NCBI GenBank assembly: GCA_947448675.1
Contig: CANFOR010000018.1
Location: 1 to 21,376, forward strand
Direction: 5' to 3'
Source of the DNA: Betaproteobacteria bacterium
GTDB taxonomy: Bacteria > Pseudomonadota > Gammaproteobacteria > Burkholderiales > Burkholderiaceae_C
DNA length: 21,376 nt
The translations under genes were made by a program, and so were the position numbers. Positions 14,238 to 21,376 of the stretch are shown here, piece by piece; positions within the stretch are counted from its first letter, which is position 1, and the number at the start of each line of letters is the position of its first letter. The notes under the pieces were generated by a model. That model was not told the DNA's origin and searched no databases. It worked only from the letters and a program-made list of their open reading frames with translations.

Positions 14238-15052
14238 GCCCAAGTACACACAGCGCTGCGGCGCACAGCACGGCGCGCGACCTCTCACGCTGCTTGGTCG
14301 AGTTGCGCAATATCAAAAAAGCGTTTGGTGGCGTGCACGCGGTAGACGATGTGAGTTTGAACCTCTACCCCGGCGAAGTGGTGGCCGTGCTGGGGCATAA
14401 CGGCGCGGGCAAGTCCACGCTGATGAAAATGCTGGCGGGTGCCTACCCGATCGACAGTGGTGAGGTGCTGATCTCGGGCAGCAAAGTGCAAGTGCGAACG
14501 CCTGCCGATGCCCAGGGCTTGGGCATCGAGTCGATCTACCAAACGCTGGCCTTGGCCGACAATTTAGACGCCGTGGCCAATTTGTTTTTGGGCCGCGAGC
14601 TGTTGACCACTTGGCGCACCTTAGACGACCACCGCATGGACGCCGACGCGCGCAAAGTGTTTCATCGCCTGAATAAAAACTTTACCAATATCCGCACGCC
14701 GGTACGCCGCCTCTCGGGCGGGCAACGCCAAGTGGTGGCTATTTCGCGGGCGATTTATTTCAACGCGCGCATCCTGATCATGGACGAGCCCACGGCGGCG
14801 TTGGGCCCGGAAGAAACTGCAATGGTGGGCGACTTGGTGCGCCAACTCAAAGCCGAAGGCGTAGGCATCTTTCTCATCAGCCACGACATGCACGATGTCT
14901 TTGCGCTGAGCGACCGTTTGGCGGTGATGAAAAATGGCCGCTTGGTTGGCACCTACCGCACCCAAGACGTGACGGAAGACGAGGTGCTGGGCATGATTAT
15001 TTTGGGCAAACAGCCCAGTGGCAAAACGCAGGCCGAACGATTAACGCAATAA
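14234..15052 (+). CDS. sugar ABC transporter ATP-binding protein, single-domain XylG-like
   Basis: 272 residues with one complete ABC domain: Walker A GHNGAGKST (54-62), Q-loop Gln103, signature LSGGQRQ (160-166), Walker B ILIMDEP (180-186) and His217 in LISHDMHD. It powers the XylFHG importer on the cytoplasmic side. E. coli XylG and RbsA have two fused ABC domains (~500 residues); this protein has one, like FrcA of the rhizobial fructose transporter, so it should work as a homodimer. The ATG at 14234 overlaps the xylH stop by 4 bp. The first ~20 residues (Ser/Thr/Ala/His-rich) precede the domain and are poorly conserved-looking. Confidence 0.9.
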   Translation: MSPSTHSAAAHSTARDLSRCLVELRNIKKAFGGVHAVDDVSLNLYPGEVVAVLGHNGAGKSTLMKMLAGAYPIDSGEVLISGSKVQVRTPADAQGLGIESIYQTLALADNLDAVANLFLGRELLTTWRTLDDHRMDADARKVFHRLNKNFTNIRTPVRRLSGGQRQVVAISRAIYFNARILIMDEPTAALGPEETAMVGDLVRQLKAEGVGIFLISHDMHDVFALSDRLAVMKNGRLVGTYRTQDVTEDEVLGMIILGKQPSGKTQAERLTQ

Positions 15053-15057
15053 AGCCC

Positions 15058-16203
15058 ATGCAAAAAACGGGTGACCAGCAGCTGCTCAAACGCATCAATC
15101 GCAGCGTTTTGTTGCGCTTGTTAAAGCAGCAGCCTGGGCTCTCCAGGGCCAAGCTCTCCGAGCAAAGCGGTTTGACCAAATCCACCGTCAGCGCTTTGGT
15201 GCGTGAACTCATCAGCGAACAATGGCTCAGCGAGGCCAATGCAACGGTTGCCGCGCAGGGCAAAGGTCGTCCCTCGATGCCACTGCGCATCAACACGCAG
15301 ACGCGCGTCTTGGTGGGTGTAGAGATTGCTGTGGAGTCTGTGCGTGCGGTGTGCGTGGACTTAGACGGCCAGGTGCTCGCGCAAGAGCAGGCACCGCTCA
15401 GCGATATGCAGCCGAGCAAAGTGTGCGCACAAGCCGCGCAATTGGTGGCACAGCTGTGTTTGTACATTGATGCAAAAAGACTCTTGCTCTCCGGCGTAGG
15501 CGTTTGCCTTCCGGGCGCGATTGCTGGCGATTCTGGCGTGGTGCATTTCGCGCCCAATTTAGGCTGGCGCGGCGTGCCGTTTTTGAGTTTGATCTCCGAA
15601 GCCTTTGCCCAAGTGGGCGTGTCCGCCAGCAGCATCCATCTGCAAAACGATGCCGATGCCGCAGCCTTGGGCGAATATGAATTCAGCAGCGACGACAACG
15701 ACGGCCCATTGATTTTTGTCAATTGCAACGTGGGCGTGGGTGCGGGCATTGTGCTCAACGACCGTTTGTTTACCGGCGCGGTGGGCACTGCGGGCGAGAT
15801 TGGCCACACCATTTTGCAAGTAGATGGTCCACGGTGTTCTTGCGGACGCAAGGGCTGCGCTGAAACCTATATTGGCTCGCGTGCTATTGCTGGGCAAAAC
15901 GGTGCCCAAGCTGGCAGCGAGGCCCGTGCAGCCAGTATCGAACAAGCGGGGTGTTATTTGGGTGTATTGATTCAAAACCTCGACGTAACCTTTAACCCGC
16001 GCGTAGTCGTGGTGGGTGGAAAATCTTGCATTTCCTACCCAAATTTGCTTGCCATAGCTATAAAAAACGTAGCTGCCTACGCACAATCGGCGGGCGTTCC
16101 AGCCCCACAACTGCGTACCGCGCGATATGGTCTGTGGGCTGCAGCCGTGGGTGGCGCGGCTTTGGTTTGGCACCGATTTTTGCGCCCCATTCCTGTTGTG
16201 TAA
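15058..16203 (+). CDS. ROK family transcriptional regulator, XylR-type
   Basis: 381 residues. Residues ~8-60 are a winged HTH (LLKRINRSVLLRLLKQQPGL, SRAKLSEQSGLTKSTVSALV). From ~84 on is a ROK domain with NDADAAALGEYEF, VNCNVGVGAGIVLNDRLFTG, GTAGEIGHTILQ and the zinc motif H250 plus C260-SCGRKGC-267. The ATPase phosphate-1 loop (usually DxGGT) reads VEIAVES, so it is a sugar-sensing regulator and not a kinase. By position it most likely represses the xyl operon and is relieved by xylose. It sits between the transporter and xylA genes on the same strand, so it is probably autoregulated. It starts 5 bp after the ATPase gene without a clear Shine-Dalgarno. Residues 334-349 come from repeat copy B. 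Confidence 0.88.
   Translation: MQKTGDQQLLKRINRSVLLRLLKQQPGLSRAKLSEQSGLTKSTVSALVRELISEQWLSEANATVAAQGKGRPSMPLRINTQTRVLVGVEIAVESVRAVCVDLDGQVLAQEQAPLSDMQPSKVCAQAAQLVAQLCLYIDAKRLLLSGVGVCLPGAIAGDSGVVHFAPNLGWRGVPFLSLISEAFAQVGVSASSIHLQNDADAAALGEYEFSSDDNDGPLIFVNCNVGVGAGIVLNDRLFTGAVGTAGEIGHTILQVDGPRCSCGRKGCAETYIGSRAIAGQNGAQAGSEARAASIEQAGCYLGVLIQNLDVTFNPRVVVVGGKSCISYPNLLAIAIKNVAAYAQSAGVPAPQLRTARYGLWAAAVGGAALVWHRFLRPIPVV
16056..16103 (+). repeat. palindromic repeat element, copy B (in the ROK regulator gene)
   Basis: AGCTATAAAAAACGTAGCTG followed by CCTACGCA and a CGGCGGGCGTT tail matches copy A over 48 gap-free bases (38 identical). It is read in the same frame as copy A, giving AIKNVAAYAQSAGVPA here and TIKIIAAYALLAGVSA there. 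Confidence 0.65.
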
Positions 16204-16220
16204 TTTTTTAAGGTAGCACT

Positions 16221-17537
16221 ATGCAGACGTATTTCAATGCCGTAGACCCGATTGTCTTCGAGGGCGAGCAGTCTAAAAATCCATTGGCCTTTAAATGGTA
16301 CGACCGTAAGCGTTTGGTTTTGGGTAAACCTATGGCCGAGCATTTGCGCTTTGCGGTTTGCTACTGGCACAGCTACTGCTGGAACGGCTTTGACCCTTTT
16401 GGTTACGACGGCACCTTTGAACGCCCCTGGCAACACATCAGCGAGCCCATGGCTGCCGCACGCGCCAAGGCCGACGCAGCCTTTGAGTTTTTTAGCAAGC
16501 TGGGTGCACCCTATTACTGCTTTCACGACCGCGACATTGCGCCCGAAGGTGCCAGCCCGCGTGAGAGCGTGCACAACCTGCACAGCATGGTGGAGGTAAT
16601 GGCACGCAAGCAGCAAGACACCGGCATGAAGCTGCTCTGGGGTACGGCCAATCTGTTCAGTCACCGTCGCTTTATGGCGGGCGCCGCTACCAACCCCGAT
16701 CCAGAAATTTTTGCGCTGGCCGCGCTGCAGGTCAAAGAGGCGATGGACGCAACGCTGAAACTCGGCGGTGAAAATTATGTGCTTTGGGGTGGCCGTGAAG
16801 GCTATGAAAGTTTGCTCAACACCCAAATGGGCCATGAGCTAGAGCAGATGGGCCGCTTCTTGAACATGGTGGTGGAGTACAAACATAAAATTGGTTTTAA
16901 AGGCGCGATCTTGATCGAGCCCAAGCCGCGCGAACCCACCAAGCACCAATACGATTTTGACGTGGCCACGGTCTACGGCTTTCTGCTCAGGCATGGGCTG
17001 GAGAAAGAAATCAAGGTCAACATCGAAGCCAACCACGCCACGTTGGCAGGCCACAGCTTCGAGCATGAAATTGCCACTGCAATCGACCTGAATATTTTTG
17101 GCTCAATCGACATGAACCGTGGCGACATGCAATGCCAGTGGGACACCGACCAGTTCCCCAACAGCATTGCCGAGACGGCGCTGGCCATGTACCTCATTTT
17201 GCAAGCCGGGGGCTTCACCACGGGCGGTCTCAATTTTGATAGCAAGGTGCGCCGCCAATCGATTGACCCGCAAGACATGTTTTATGGCCATGTGGGTGCC
17301 ATGGACGTGTCGGCCCGTGCGCTGTTGATCGCCGAAAAAATGATTCTCGATGGCCGCTACGCCCAAGCCCTGAAAGACCGCTATGCCGGTTGGCAGGGCG
17401 CGTTTGGACGCGAGTTGTTGGCGGGCCAACACAGCCTGGACGCATTGGCCGCGCGGGTCTTGGCCAGCAATACCGATACCCGGCCTGTTTCGGGCAAACA
17501 GGAATACCTGGAGAATTTGCTCAATTCATTTATTTGA
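16221..17537 (+). CDS. xylA: xylose isomerase
   Basis: 438 residues, the length of class II xylose isomerases. It opens YFNAVDPIVFEGEQSKNPLA then FKWYD. Catalytic and metal residues are in place: His102 and Asp105 in FHDRD, Glu233 and Lys235 in LIEPKP, Glu269 and His272 in NIEANHATL, Asp297, Asp308 and Asp310. ENYVLWGGREGYESLLNT is also diagnostic. It converts D-xylose to D-xylulose in the cytoplasm. The ATG at 16221 is preceded by AAGG with 7 nt spacing. It lies 17 bp after the ROK regulator gene and is followed after 1-10 bp by an oxidoreductase gene, so it is in the middle of the operon. Confidence 0.97.
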   Translation: MQTYFNAVDPIVFEGEQSKNPLAFKWYDRKRLVLGKPMAEHLRFAVCYWHSYCWNGFDPFGYDGTFERPWQHISEPMAAARAKADAAFEFFSKLGAPYYCFHDRDIAPEGASPRESVHNLHSMVEVMARKQQDTGMKLLWGTANLFSHRRFMAGAATNPDPEIFALAALQVKEAMDATLKLGGENYVLWGGREGYESLLNTQMGHELEQMGRFLNMVVEYKHKIGFKGAILIEPKPREPTKHQYDFDVATVYGFLLRHGLEKEIKVNIEANHATLAGHSFEHEIATAIDLNIFGSIDMNRGDMQCQWDTDQFPNSIAETALAMYLILQAGGFTTGGLNFDSKVRRQSIDPQDMFYGHVGAMDVSARALLIAEKMILDGRYAQALKDRYAGWQGAFGRELLAGQHSLDALAARVLASNTDTRPVSGKQEYLENLLNSFI

Positions 17538-17547
17538 AATGCCCGCC

Positions 17548-18546
17548 ATGAAAAAAGTTGTTTGGGGCGTGCTGAGCACCGCCAAAATTGGCTGGGAAAA
17601 AGTCATCCCGGCTATGCAAAAAGGAGCGCACTGCGAAGTGCGGGCAATTGCTTCGCGCGCGCTGCCCAAAGCGCGCGCATGGGCCGACAAGCTGGACATC
17701 CCCACGGCTTACGGCAGCTACGAAGAGCTGTTGGCCGACCCAGAGATTGAAGCCATCTACAACCCGCTGCCCAATGACCAGCATGTGGCCTTGACCTTGC
17801 AGGCTGCGCGCGCAGGCAAGCACGTACTGTGCGAAAAGCCTTTTGCCATCAACGCCAATGAAGCCGCGCAGCTGCGCGAGGTGGCGGGCAAGGTGCACAT
17901 CATGGAGGCCTTCATGGTGCGTTTTCACCCGCAATGGCTGGCCGTGCGCGAGCGTGTGCGCAGCGGTGAGCTGGGCGAAGTGCGTGCCGTGCAAGCCTTC
18001 TTTTCTTACTTCAACCGCGACGCAGGCAACATTCGCAACCAAGTACAAGCTGGCGGTGGCGCTCTGTATGACATTGGCTGCTACCCGATTGTGATGGGCC
18101 GTTATCTGTTTGAGGCCGAGCCCCTACGCGTAATGGCCCTGGTAGACCGCGACCCAGAGTTTGGCACCGACCGCATGGTTAGCGCCTTGCTCGATTTTGG
18201 CAGCGGCAGGCGTTTGGACTTCACCGTGTCTACCCAATCCGTACCCTACCAGCGCGTGCAGGTGGTCGGCAGCCAGCAGCGTATTGAGGTGCAGATCCCG
18301 TTCAATGCGCCCTTGGGTGGCGAGACGCAGTATTTTTTAGACACAGGTGCCGCGCTCAACGGCAGTTCGGTTTCGGCGCACACATTAGCCGCTTGCGACA
18401 TGTATACCTTGCAGGGCGATGCATTTTCTTTGGCGGTGCGCGGCGCGCAGTCCCTGCCCTACGGCGTAGAAGATGCCATTTGCAATATGCGGGTGATCGA
18501 TGCACTGTTTGCTTCGGAACGCAGTGGGGCTTGGGTTGCCGTTTAG
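17548..18546 (+). CDS. Gfo/Idh/MocA family oxidoreductase
   Basis: 332 residues from the ATG at 17548; an ATG at 17539 adds three residues and is equally possible, as neither has a good ribosome site. The N-terminus (KKVVWGVLSTAKIGWEKVIP) is a Rossmann NAD(P)-binding start, EKP at 96-98 holds the catalytic Lys97, and EAFMVRFHPQW and GGALYDIGCYPIVMGRYLF are typical of the dihydrodiol dehydrogenase / glucose-fructose oxidoreductase / D-xylose dehydrogenase branch. Directly behind xylA, it plausibly oxidises or reduces xylose or a related pentose with NAD(P). There is no Tat-type signal, so it is cytoplasmic. The precise reaction is not shown by the sequence. Confidence 0.87.
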   Translation: MKKVVWGVLSTAKIGWEKVIPAMQKGAHCEVRAIASRALPKARAWADKLDIPTAYGSYEELLADPEIEAIYNPLPNDQHVALTLQAARAGKHVLCEKPFAINANEAAQLREVAGKVHIMEAFMVRFHPQWLAVRERVRSGELGEVRAVQAFFSYFNRDAGNIRNQVQAGGGALYDIGCYPIVMGRYLFEAEPLRVMALVDRDPEFGTDRMVSALLDFGSGRRLDFTVSTQSVPYQRVQVVGSQQRIEVQIPFNAPLGGETQYFLDTGAALNGSSVSAHTLAACDMYTLQGDAFSLAVRGAQSLPYGVEDAICNMRVIDALFASERSGAWVAV

Positions 18547-18556
18547 CATTGGGGCT

Positions 18557-20227
18557 ATGCGCCAGACTTTATTTTTGTGTAGTTTGCTCGCCAGCCTCGT
18601 CGCTGGCGGGGCTTCGGCCCAAGTTGCGCAGCCTGTCGTACCGCGTTTTGTAAACGAAACCGAGAGTTCGGGTTTGCAAAGCCGCTTTGAAGGCGAGGGC
18701 GAGTTCATGGTCGGGGGCGGCGTTGCTAGCTTCGACTGTGATGGCGACGGCCTGCCCGAGGTCTATGTGACGGCGGGTGTGAACAAAGCCAAGTTCTACC
18801 GCAACCGCAGCGCGCGCGGCGGCGCTATCAAACTGCAAGAAGAGCGCTCGGGCCTAGAGCTCACCAATGCGATAGGCGCATACCCGCTGGACATTGACGG
18901 CGATGGCTTGACCGACTTGGTGGTGTTGCGCGTTGGCGAGGTGGAGGTGTTTCGCGGTCTGGGCGCTTGCAAGTTTGAGCGCACCAATGACGCTTGGAAC
19001 ATCCACACCGGCAATGCTTGGCACACGGCCTTCTCTGCCACTTGGGAGCGCGGCCAAAGCTGGCCCACGTTGGCCATTGGCACGTATATCGACCGCAGCA
19101 AGAGCGATTTCCCCTGGGGCAGCTGCACGCCAACGCTGTTAATTCGCCCGGCTGCCTCGGGCAAAGCTTTTGCTCCGCCTCTGCTGCTCCAGCCCGGCCA
19201 CTGCGCGCTCTCGATGCTATTTTCAGACTGGAGCCGCAGTGGCGAAGCCGCGCTGCGCGTGAGCAATGACCGCGAATACTACAAAGGTGGGCAAGAGCAG
19301 TTGTGGCGGCTGTCGCCCGGCCAAGCACCGGTGCTCTACACCGAAGCCCAGGGTTGGAAGCCCATGCAAATCTGGGGCATGGGCATTGCCAGCCACGACC
19401 TCGATGGCGACGGATTCCCCGAGGTTTTTTTGACCAGCATGGCCGACAATAAATTACAAAAGTTAGAGGGCGACCGCACGCGCCCCAGCTTTGCCGACGT
19501 GGCCTACAAGCGTGGCGTGACCGCGCACCGGCCCTACGCCGGCGGCGACGTGCATCCGTCCACTGCCTGGCACGCGCAATTTGCCGATGTGAACAATGAC
19601 GGCTTTATCGACCTGTTCATCGTCAAAGGCAATGTCTCCAGCATGCCCGACTTTGCCACGCTCGACCCGAACAACTTGCTCTTGCAGCAAAGCGATGGCC
19701 GTTTTGTCGAATCGGGCCAGCAGGCGGGCATTGGCAACTTCAAGCGGGGCCGTGGCGGCATGTTGCTGGACTTGAATGGCGATGGCTTGCTCGACATGAT
19801 CGTTGTCAACCGCTGGGACAAAGCCCAGCTGTGGCGCAATGTCGGCGCGGGCACGGCAGACCAGCCTGCGCCGCTGGGCAATTGGTTGCAAGTGCGCCTG
19901 CAGCAAGCCACAAGCCAAGCAACAGGCGGCAACCGTGATGCGGTAGGCGCGTGGCTTGAGGCAGAAGCGGGAGGGCGGGTCATGCGCCAAGAGCTAACCG
20001 TAGGCGGTGGCCACGCCAGCGGGCACATGGGTTGGCTGCATGTGGGCTTGGGCAGTGCCAGTGCTGCGCGCTTGCGGGTGCAGTGGCCGCACAAGCAAAA
20101 TGTCGCGCAGAACGCCGCACAAAATAGCGCGCAAGAGGGCGGCTGGAGCGACTGGTACGGCGTGCAAGCCAACGGCTTTTATGTGTTGAACAAAGAAGCG
20201 GGCCTGAGCGCCTGGAAGGCACCTTGA
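18557..20227 (+). CDS. secreted CRTAC1-like protein with FG-GAP/VCBS repeats and ASPIC/UnbV domain
   Basis: 556 residues. Signal peptide 1-21 ends ASA before QVAQ. Five calcium-loop motifs of the FG-GAP/VCBS kind follow: FDCDGDGLPEVYV (59-71), LDIDGDGLTDLVV (111-123), HDLDGDGFPEVFL (280-292), ADVNNDGFIDLFI (343-355) and LDLNGDGLLDMIV (404-416). They predict a beta-propeller. Residues ~441-512 (NWLQVRL, NRDAVGAWLEAEAGG, GGGHASGHMGWLHVGLG, RLRVQWP) are an ASPIC/UnbV domain. The molecular function of bacterial CRTAC1-like proteins is unknown; binding or adhesion is likely. The ATG at 18557 lies 10 bp after the oxidoreductase stop, with TAGCAT 7 nt upstream and no clear Shine-Dalgarno. Its stop overlaps the next start as TGATG. 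Confidence 0.88.
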   Translation: MRQTLFLCSLLASLVAGGASAQVAQPVVPRFVNETESSGLQSRFEGEGEFMVGGGVASFDCDGDGLPEVYVTAGVNKAKFYRNRSARGGAIKLQEERSGLELTNAIGAYPLDIDGDGLTDLVVLRVGEVEVFRGLGACKFERTNDAWNIHTGNAWHTAFSATWERGQSWPTLAIGTYIDRSKSDFPWGSCTPTLLIRPAASGKAFAPPLLLQPGHCALSMLFSDWSRSGEAALRVSNDREYYKGGQEQLWRLSPGQAPVLYTEAQGWKPMQIWGMGIASHDLDGDGFPEVFLTSMADNKLQKLEGDRTRPSFADVAYKRGVTAHRPYAGGDVHPSTAWHAQFADVNNDGFIDLFIVKGNVSSMPDFATLDPNNLLLQQSDGRFVESGQQAGIGNFKRGRGGMLLDLNGDGLLDMIVVNRWDKAQLWRNVGAGTADQPAPLGNWLQVRLQQATSQATGGNRDAVGAWLEAEAGGRVMRQELTVGGGHASGHMGWLHVGLGSASAARLRVQWPHKQNVAQNAAQNSAQEGGWSDWYGVQANGFYVLNKEAGLSAWKAP

Positions 20228-21376
20228 TGCGGCTCCCAACACGCCCACTTCCTGCAGCGCAGCGCCTGCTCAGCGGCCTATGCATAGCGCTGTGCCTTGG
20301 CTATGCCATGGGCATTGGGCTGGTTGCACCTGCATTCGCACAAACTCCGGCGACGCTACCCGCTGCCGCGCCAGTCGGCGCAGTGGCCACGCCAGTGCCC
20401 CAAACTACTATGCCACCGAGTAGCGCCTACAGTGCCAGCGTGTCCTACGAATGGTTCGGCTTAGCGCTCTTGCTCACCCAGCAAACGCCGGGCTTTAGCC
20501 CGCCCGTGGCATCACGCGCCTTGGCCTATCTGAGCTTGGCTTTGTATGAGTCGGTGGTGCCCGGCATGCCCGGCTACCACAGCTTGGCCGGGCAGTTGAA
20601 CGAGCTGGTGTCGTTGCCCTGGGCTCAGCCTGACGAGCCGCTGCATTGGCCCACGGTGGCCAACGCGTCCATGGCCACCATGGCGCGCATGATGTTCAGC
20701 AATGCCAGCGCAGAAAACAAAGCCCGCATCGATCTGCTAGAGCGCAGTTTGCCGCTCAAATACAGCCAAGACTTTGACCCTGCGACGCTGACGGCTGACA
20801 TCAGCAACCGCTCGGAGACCTTTGGCAAGCTGATGGCCATGGCCATCATGACCTGGGCCCGCACCGACGGTGGCCACGAAGCCTGGGGGCCGATTCGCCG
20901 TAACCGCGAGAACTATGTGCCGCCCAGTGGCCCCGGCCTGTGGAGTGCTACGCCGCCCAGCTTTGGCCCGGCTTTGCTGCCCTGGTGGGGTGAGAATCGG
21001 CCCTTTGTGCTTAAGCGCGCGCAAGACTGCCCGGCACCCCCGCCGCCCGCGTATTCTGAAGAGCCCAGCTCAGCTTTTTATAAAAACGCAGAAGAGGTTT
21101 ACCGCGTCAGCAATGCGGCGTCGCAAGAGCAGCGCCAGTTCGCCCTGTATTGGGCCGACGACGCGGGCAAAACGCCCACGCCAGCGGGGCACTGGGCCTT
21201 TATTGCCAATGATTTGCTGAAAACCCAAAAGGCCTCGTTGGCCACTGCCGCCCATACCCATGCGCGTTTGAACCTGGCCATGGCCGATGCCTTTATTGCC
21301 AGTTGGGCCAGCAAGTACACCCAGACCCTGCTAGGGCCCGTGACCTATGTGCAATTGGTGATCGACAGCAATTGGG
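20227..21376 (+). CDS. exported vanadium-dependent haloperoxidase/PAP2-like protein (3' end cut by window edge)
   Basis: 383 residues are visible, with the gene open at the window end. A signal peptide of about 38 residues ends AFA before QTPATLP. The region SPPVASRALAYLSLALYESV, the helical middle and the late HARLNLAMADAFIASWASKY then TQTLLGPVTYVQLVIDSNW match the bacterial vanadium-haloperoxidase-like members of the PAP2 superfamily. Vanadium haloperoxidases have Lys then Arg seven residues later as oxyanion ligands; here Lys363 is present but position 370 is Gly. The later PSGH and second Arg/His motifs would lie beyond the edge. The ATG shares one base with the upstream stop, so translation is coupled to the CRTAC1-like gene. 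A family placement of moderate certainty; catalysis is uncertain. Confidence 0.72.
   Translation, partial: MRLPTRPLPAAQRLLSGLCIALCLGYAMGIGLVAPAFAQTPATLPAAAPVGAVATPVPQTTMPPSSAYSASVSYEWFGLALLLTQQTPGFSPPVASRALAYLSLALYESVVPGMPGYHSLAGQLNELVSLPWAQPDEPLHWPTVANASMATMARMMFSNASAENKARIDLLERSLPLKYSQDFDPATLTADISNRSETFGKLMAMAIMTWARTDGGHEAWGPIRRNRENYVPPSGPGLWSATPPSFGPALLPWWGENRPFVLKRAQDCPAPPPPAYSEEPSSAFYKNAEEVYRVSNAASQEQRQFALYWADDAGKTPTPAGHWAFIANDLLKTQKASLATAAHTHARLNLAMADAFIASWASKYTQTLLGPVTYVQLVIDSNW

Overview
The window looks like chromosomal DNA of a betaproteobacterium of the Burkholderiales, most likely family Comamonadaceae. The reasons are the GC-rich but not extreme base use, the second-copy-type infA standing alone, the gene families, and several copies of a short AT-rich palindromic element (core roughly GCTATAAAAAACGTAGCTGC) of a kind I remember from Comamonadaceae genomes. 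Genus cannot be fixed from the sequence alone. Genes are tightly packed: no gap exceeds about 220 bases, and I see no tRNA, rRNA, CRISPR array, insertion sequence or integrase.

Layout. 1-432 (-): start of an epoxide-hydrolase/dehalogenase-like alpha/beta hydrolase cut by the window edge. 529-2384 (+): a creatininase-family amidohydrolase, then an orphan NMT1/THI5-like solute-binding protein with its own good sigma70 promoter. 2433-2693 (+): infA (IF-1). 2700-3365 (-): a histidine-phosphatase-family protein that lacks the usual second catalytic His. 3444-7072 (-): a four-gene operon with overlapping or closely spaced genes, encoding a LysE exporter, an EamA/DMT transporter, a class I/II aminotransferase and a PhzF-family isomerase. 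It is divergent from a MocR-type (GntR-HTH plus aminotransferase) regulator at 7181-8671, and the shared intergenic region carries a perfect 9-bp inverted repeat. This looks like a self-contained amino-acid-derivative export/conversion locus. 8687-11086 (-): a giant TonB/TolA-like energy transducer with a ~340-residue pentad-repeat helix, preceded by a DUF1345 membrane protein (11107-11742).

11961-18546 (+) is a D-xylose uptake and catabolism operon: xylF (binding protein), a strong hairpin/U-tract, xylH (permease), a single-domain xylG-like ATPase, a ROK-family XylR-type regulator, xylA (xylose isomerase) and a Gfo/Idh/MocA oxidoreductase. Xylulokinase is not in the operon. 18557 to the edge: a secreted CRTAC1-like FG-GAP/ASPIC-UnbV protein, translationally coupled (TGATG) to an exported vanadium-haloperoxidase/PAP2-like protein that runs off the window and has Gly where an oxyanion-binding Arg is expected.

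Themes across the window: (i) a palindromic repeat family found inside coding sequences, with two copies translated in the same frame in unrelated proteins; (ii) -10-like hexamers only 6-8 nt upstream of several start codons, suggesting leaderless or near-leaderless mRNAs; (iii) the unusually long low-complexity TonB-like transducer. Functions are assigned from motif recognition only; no database search was run.
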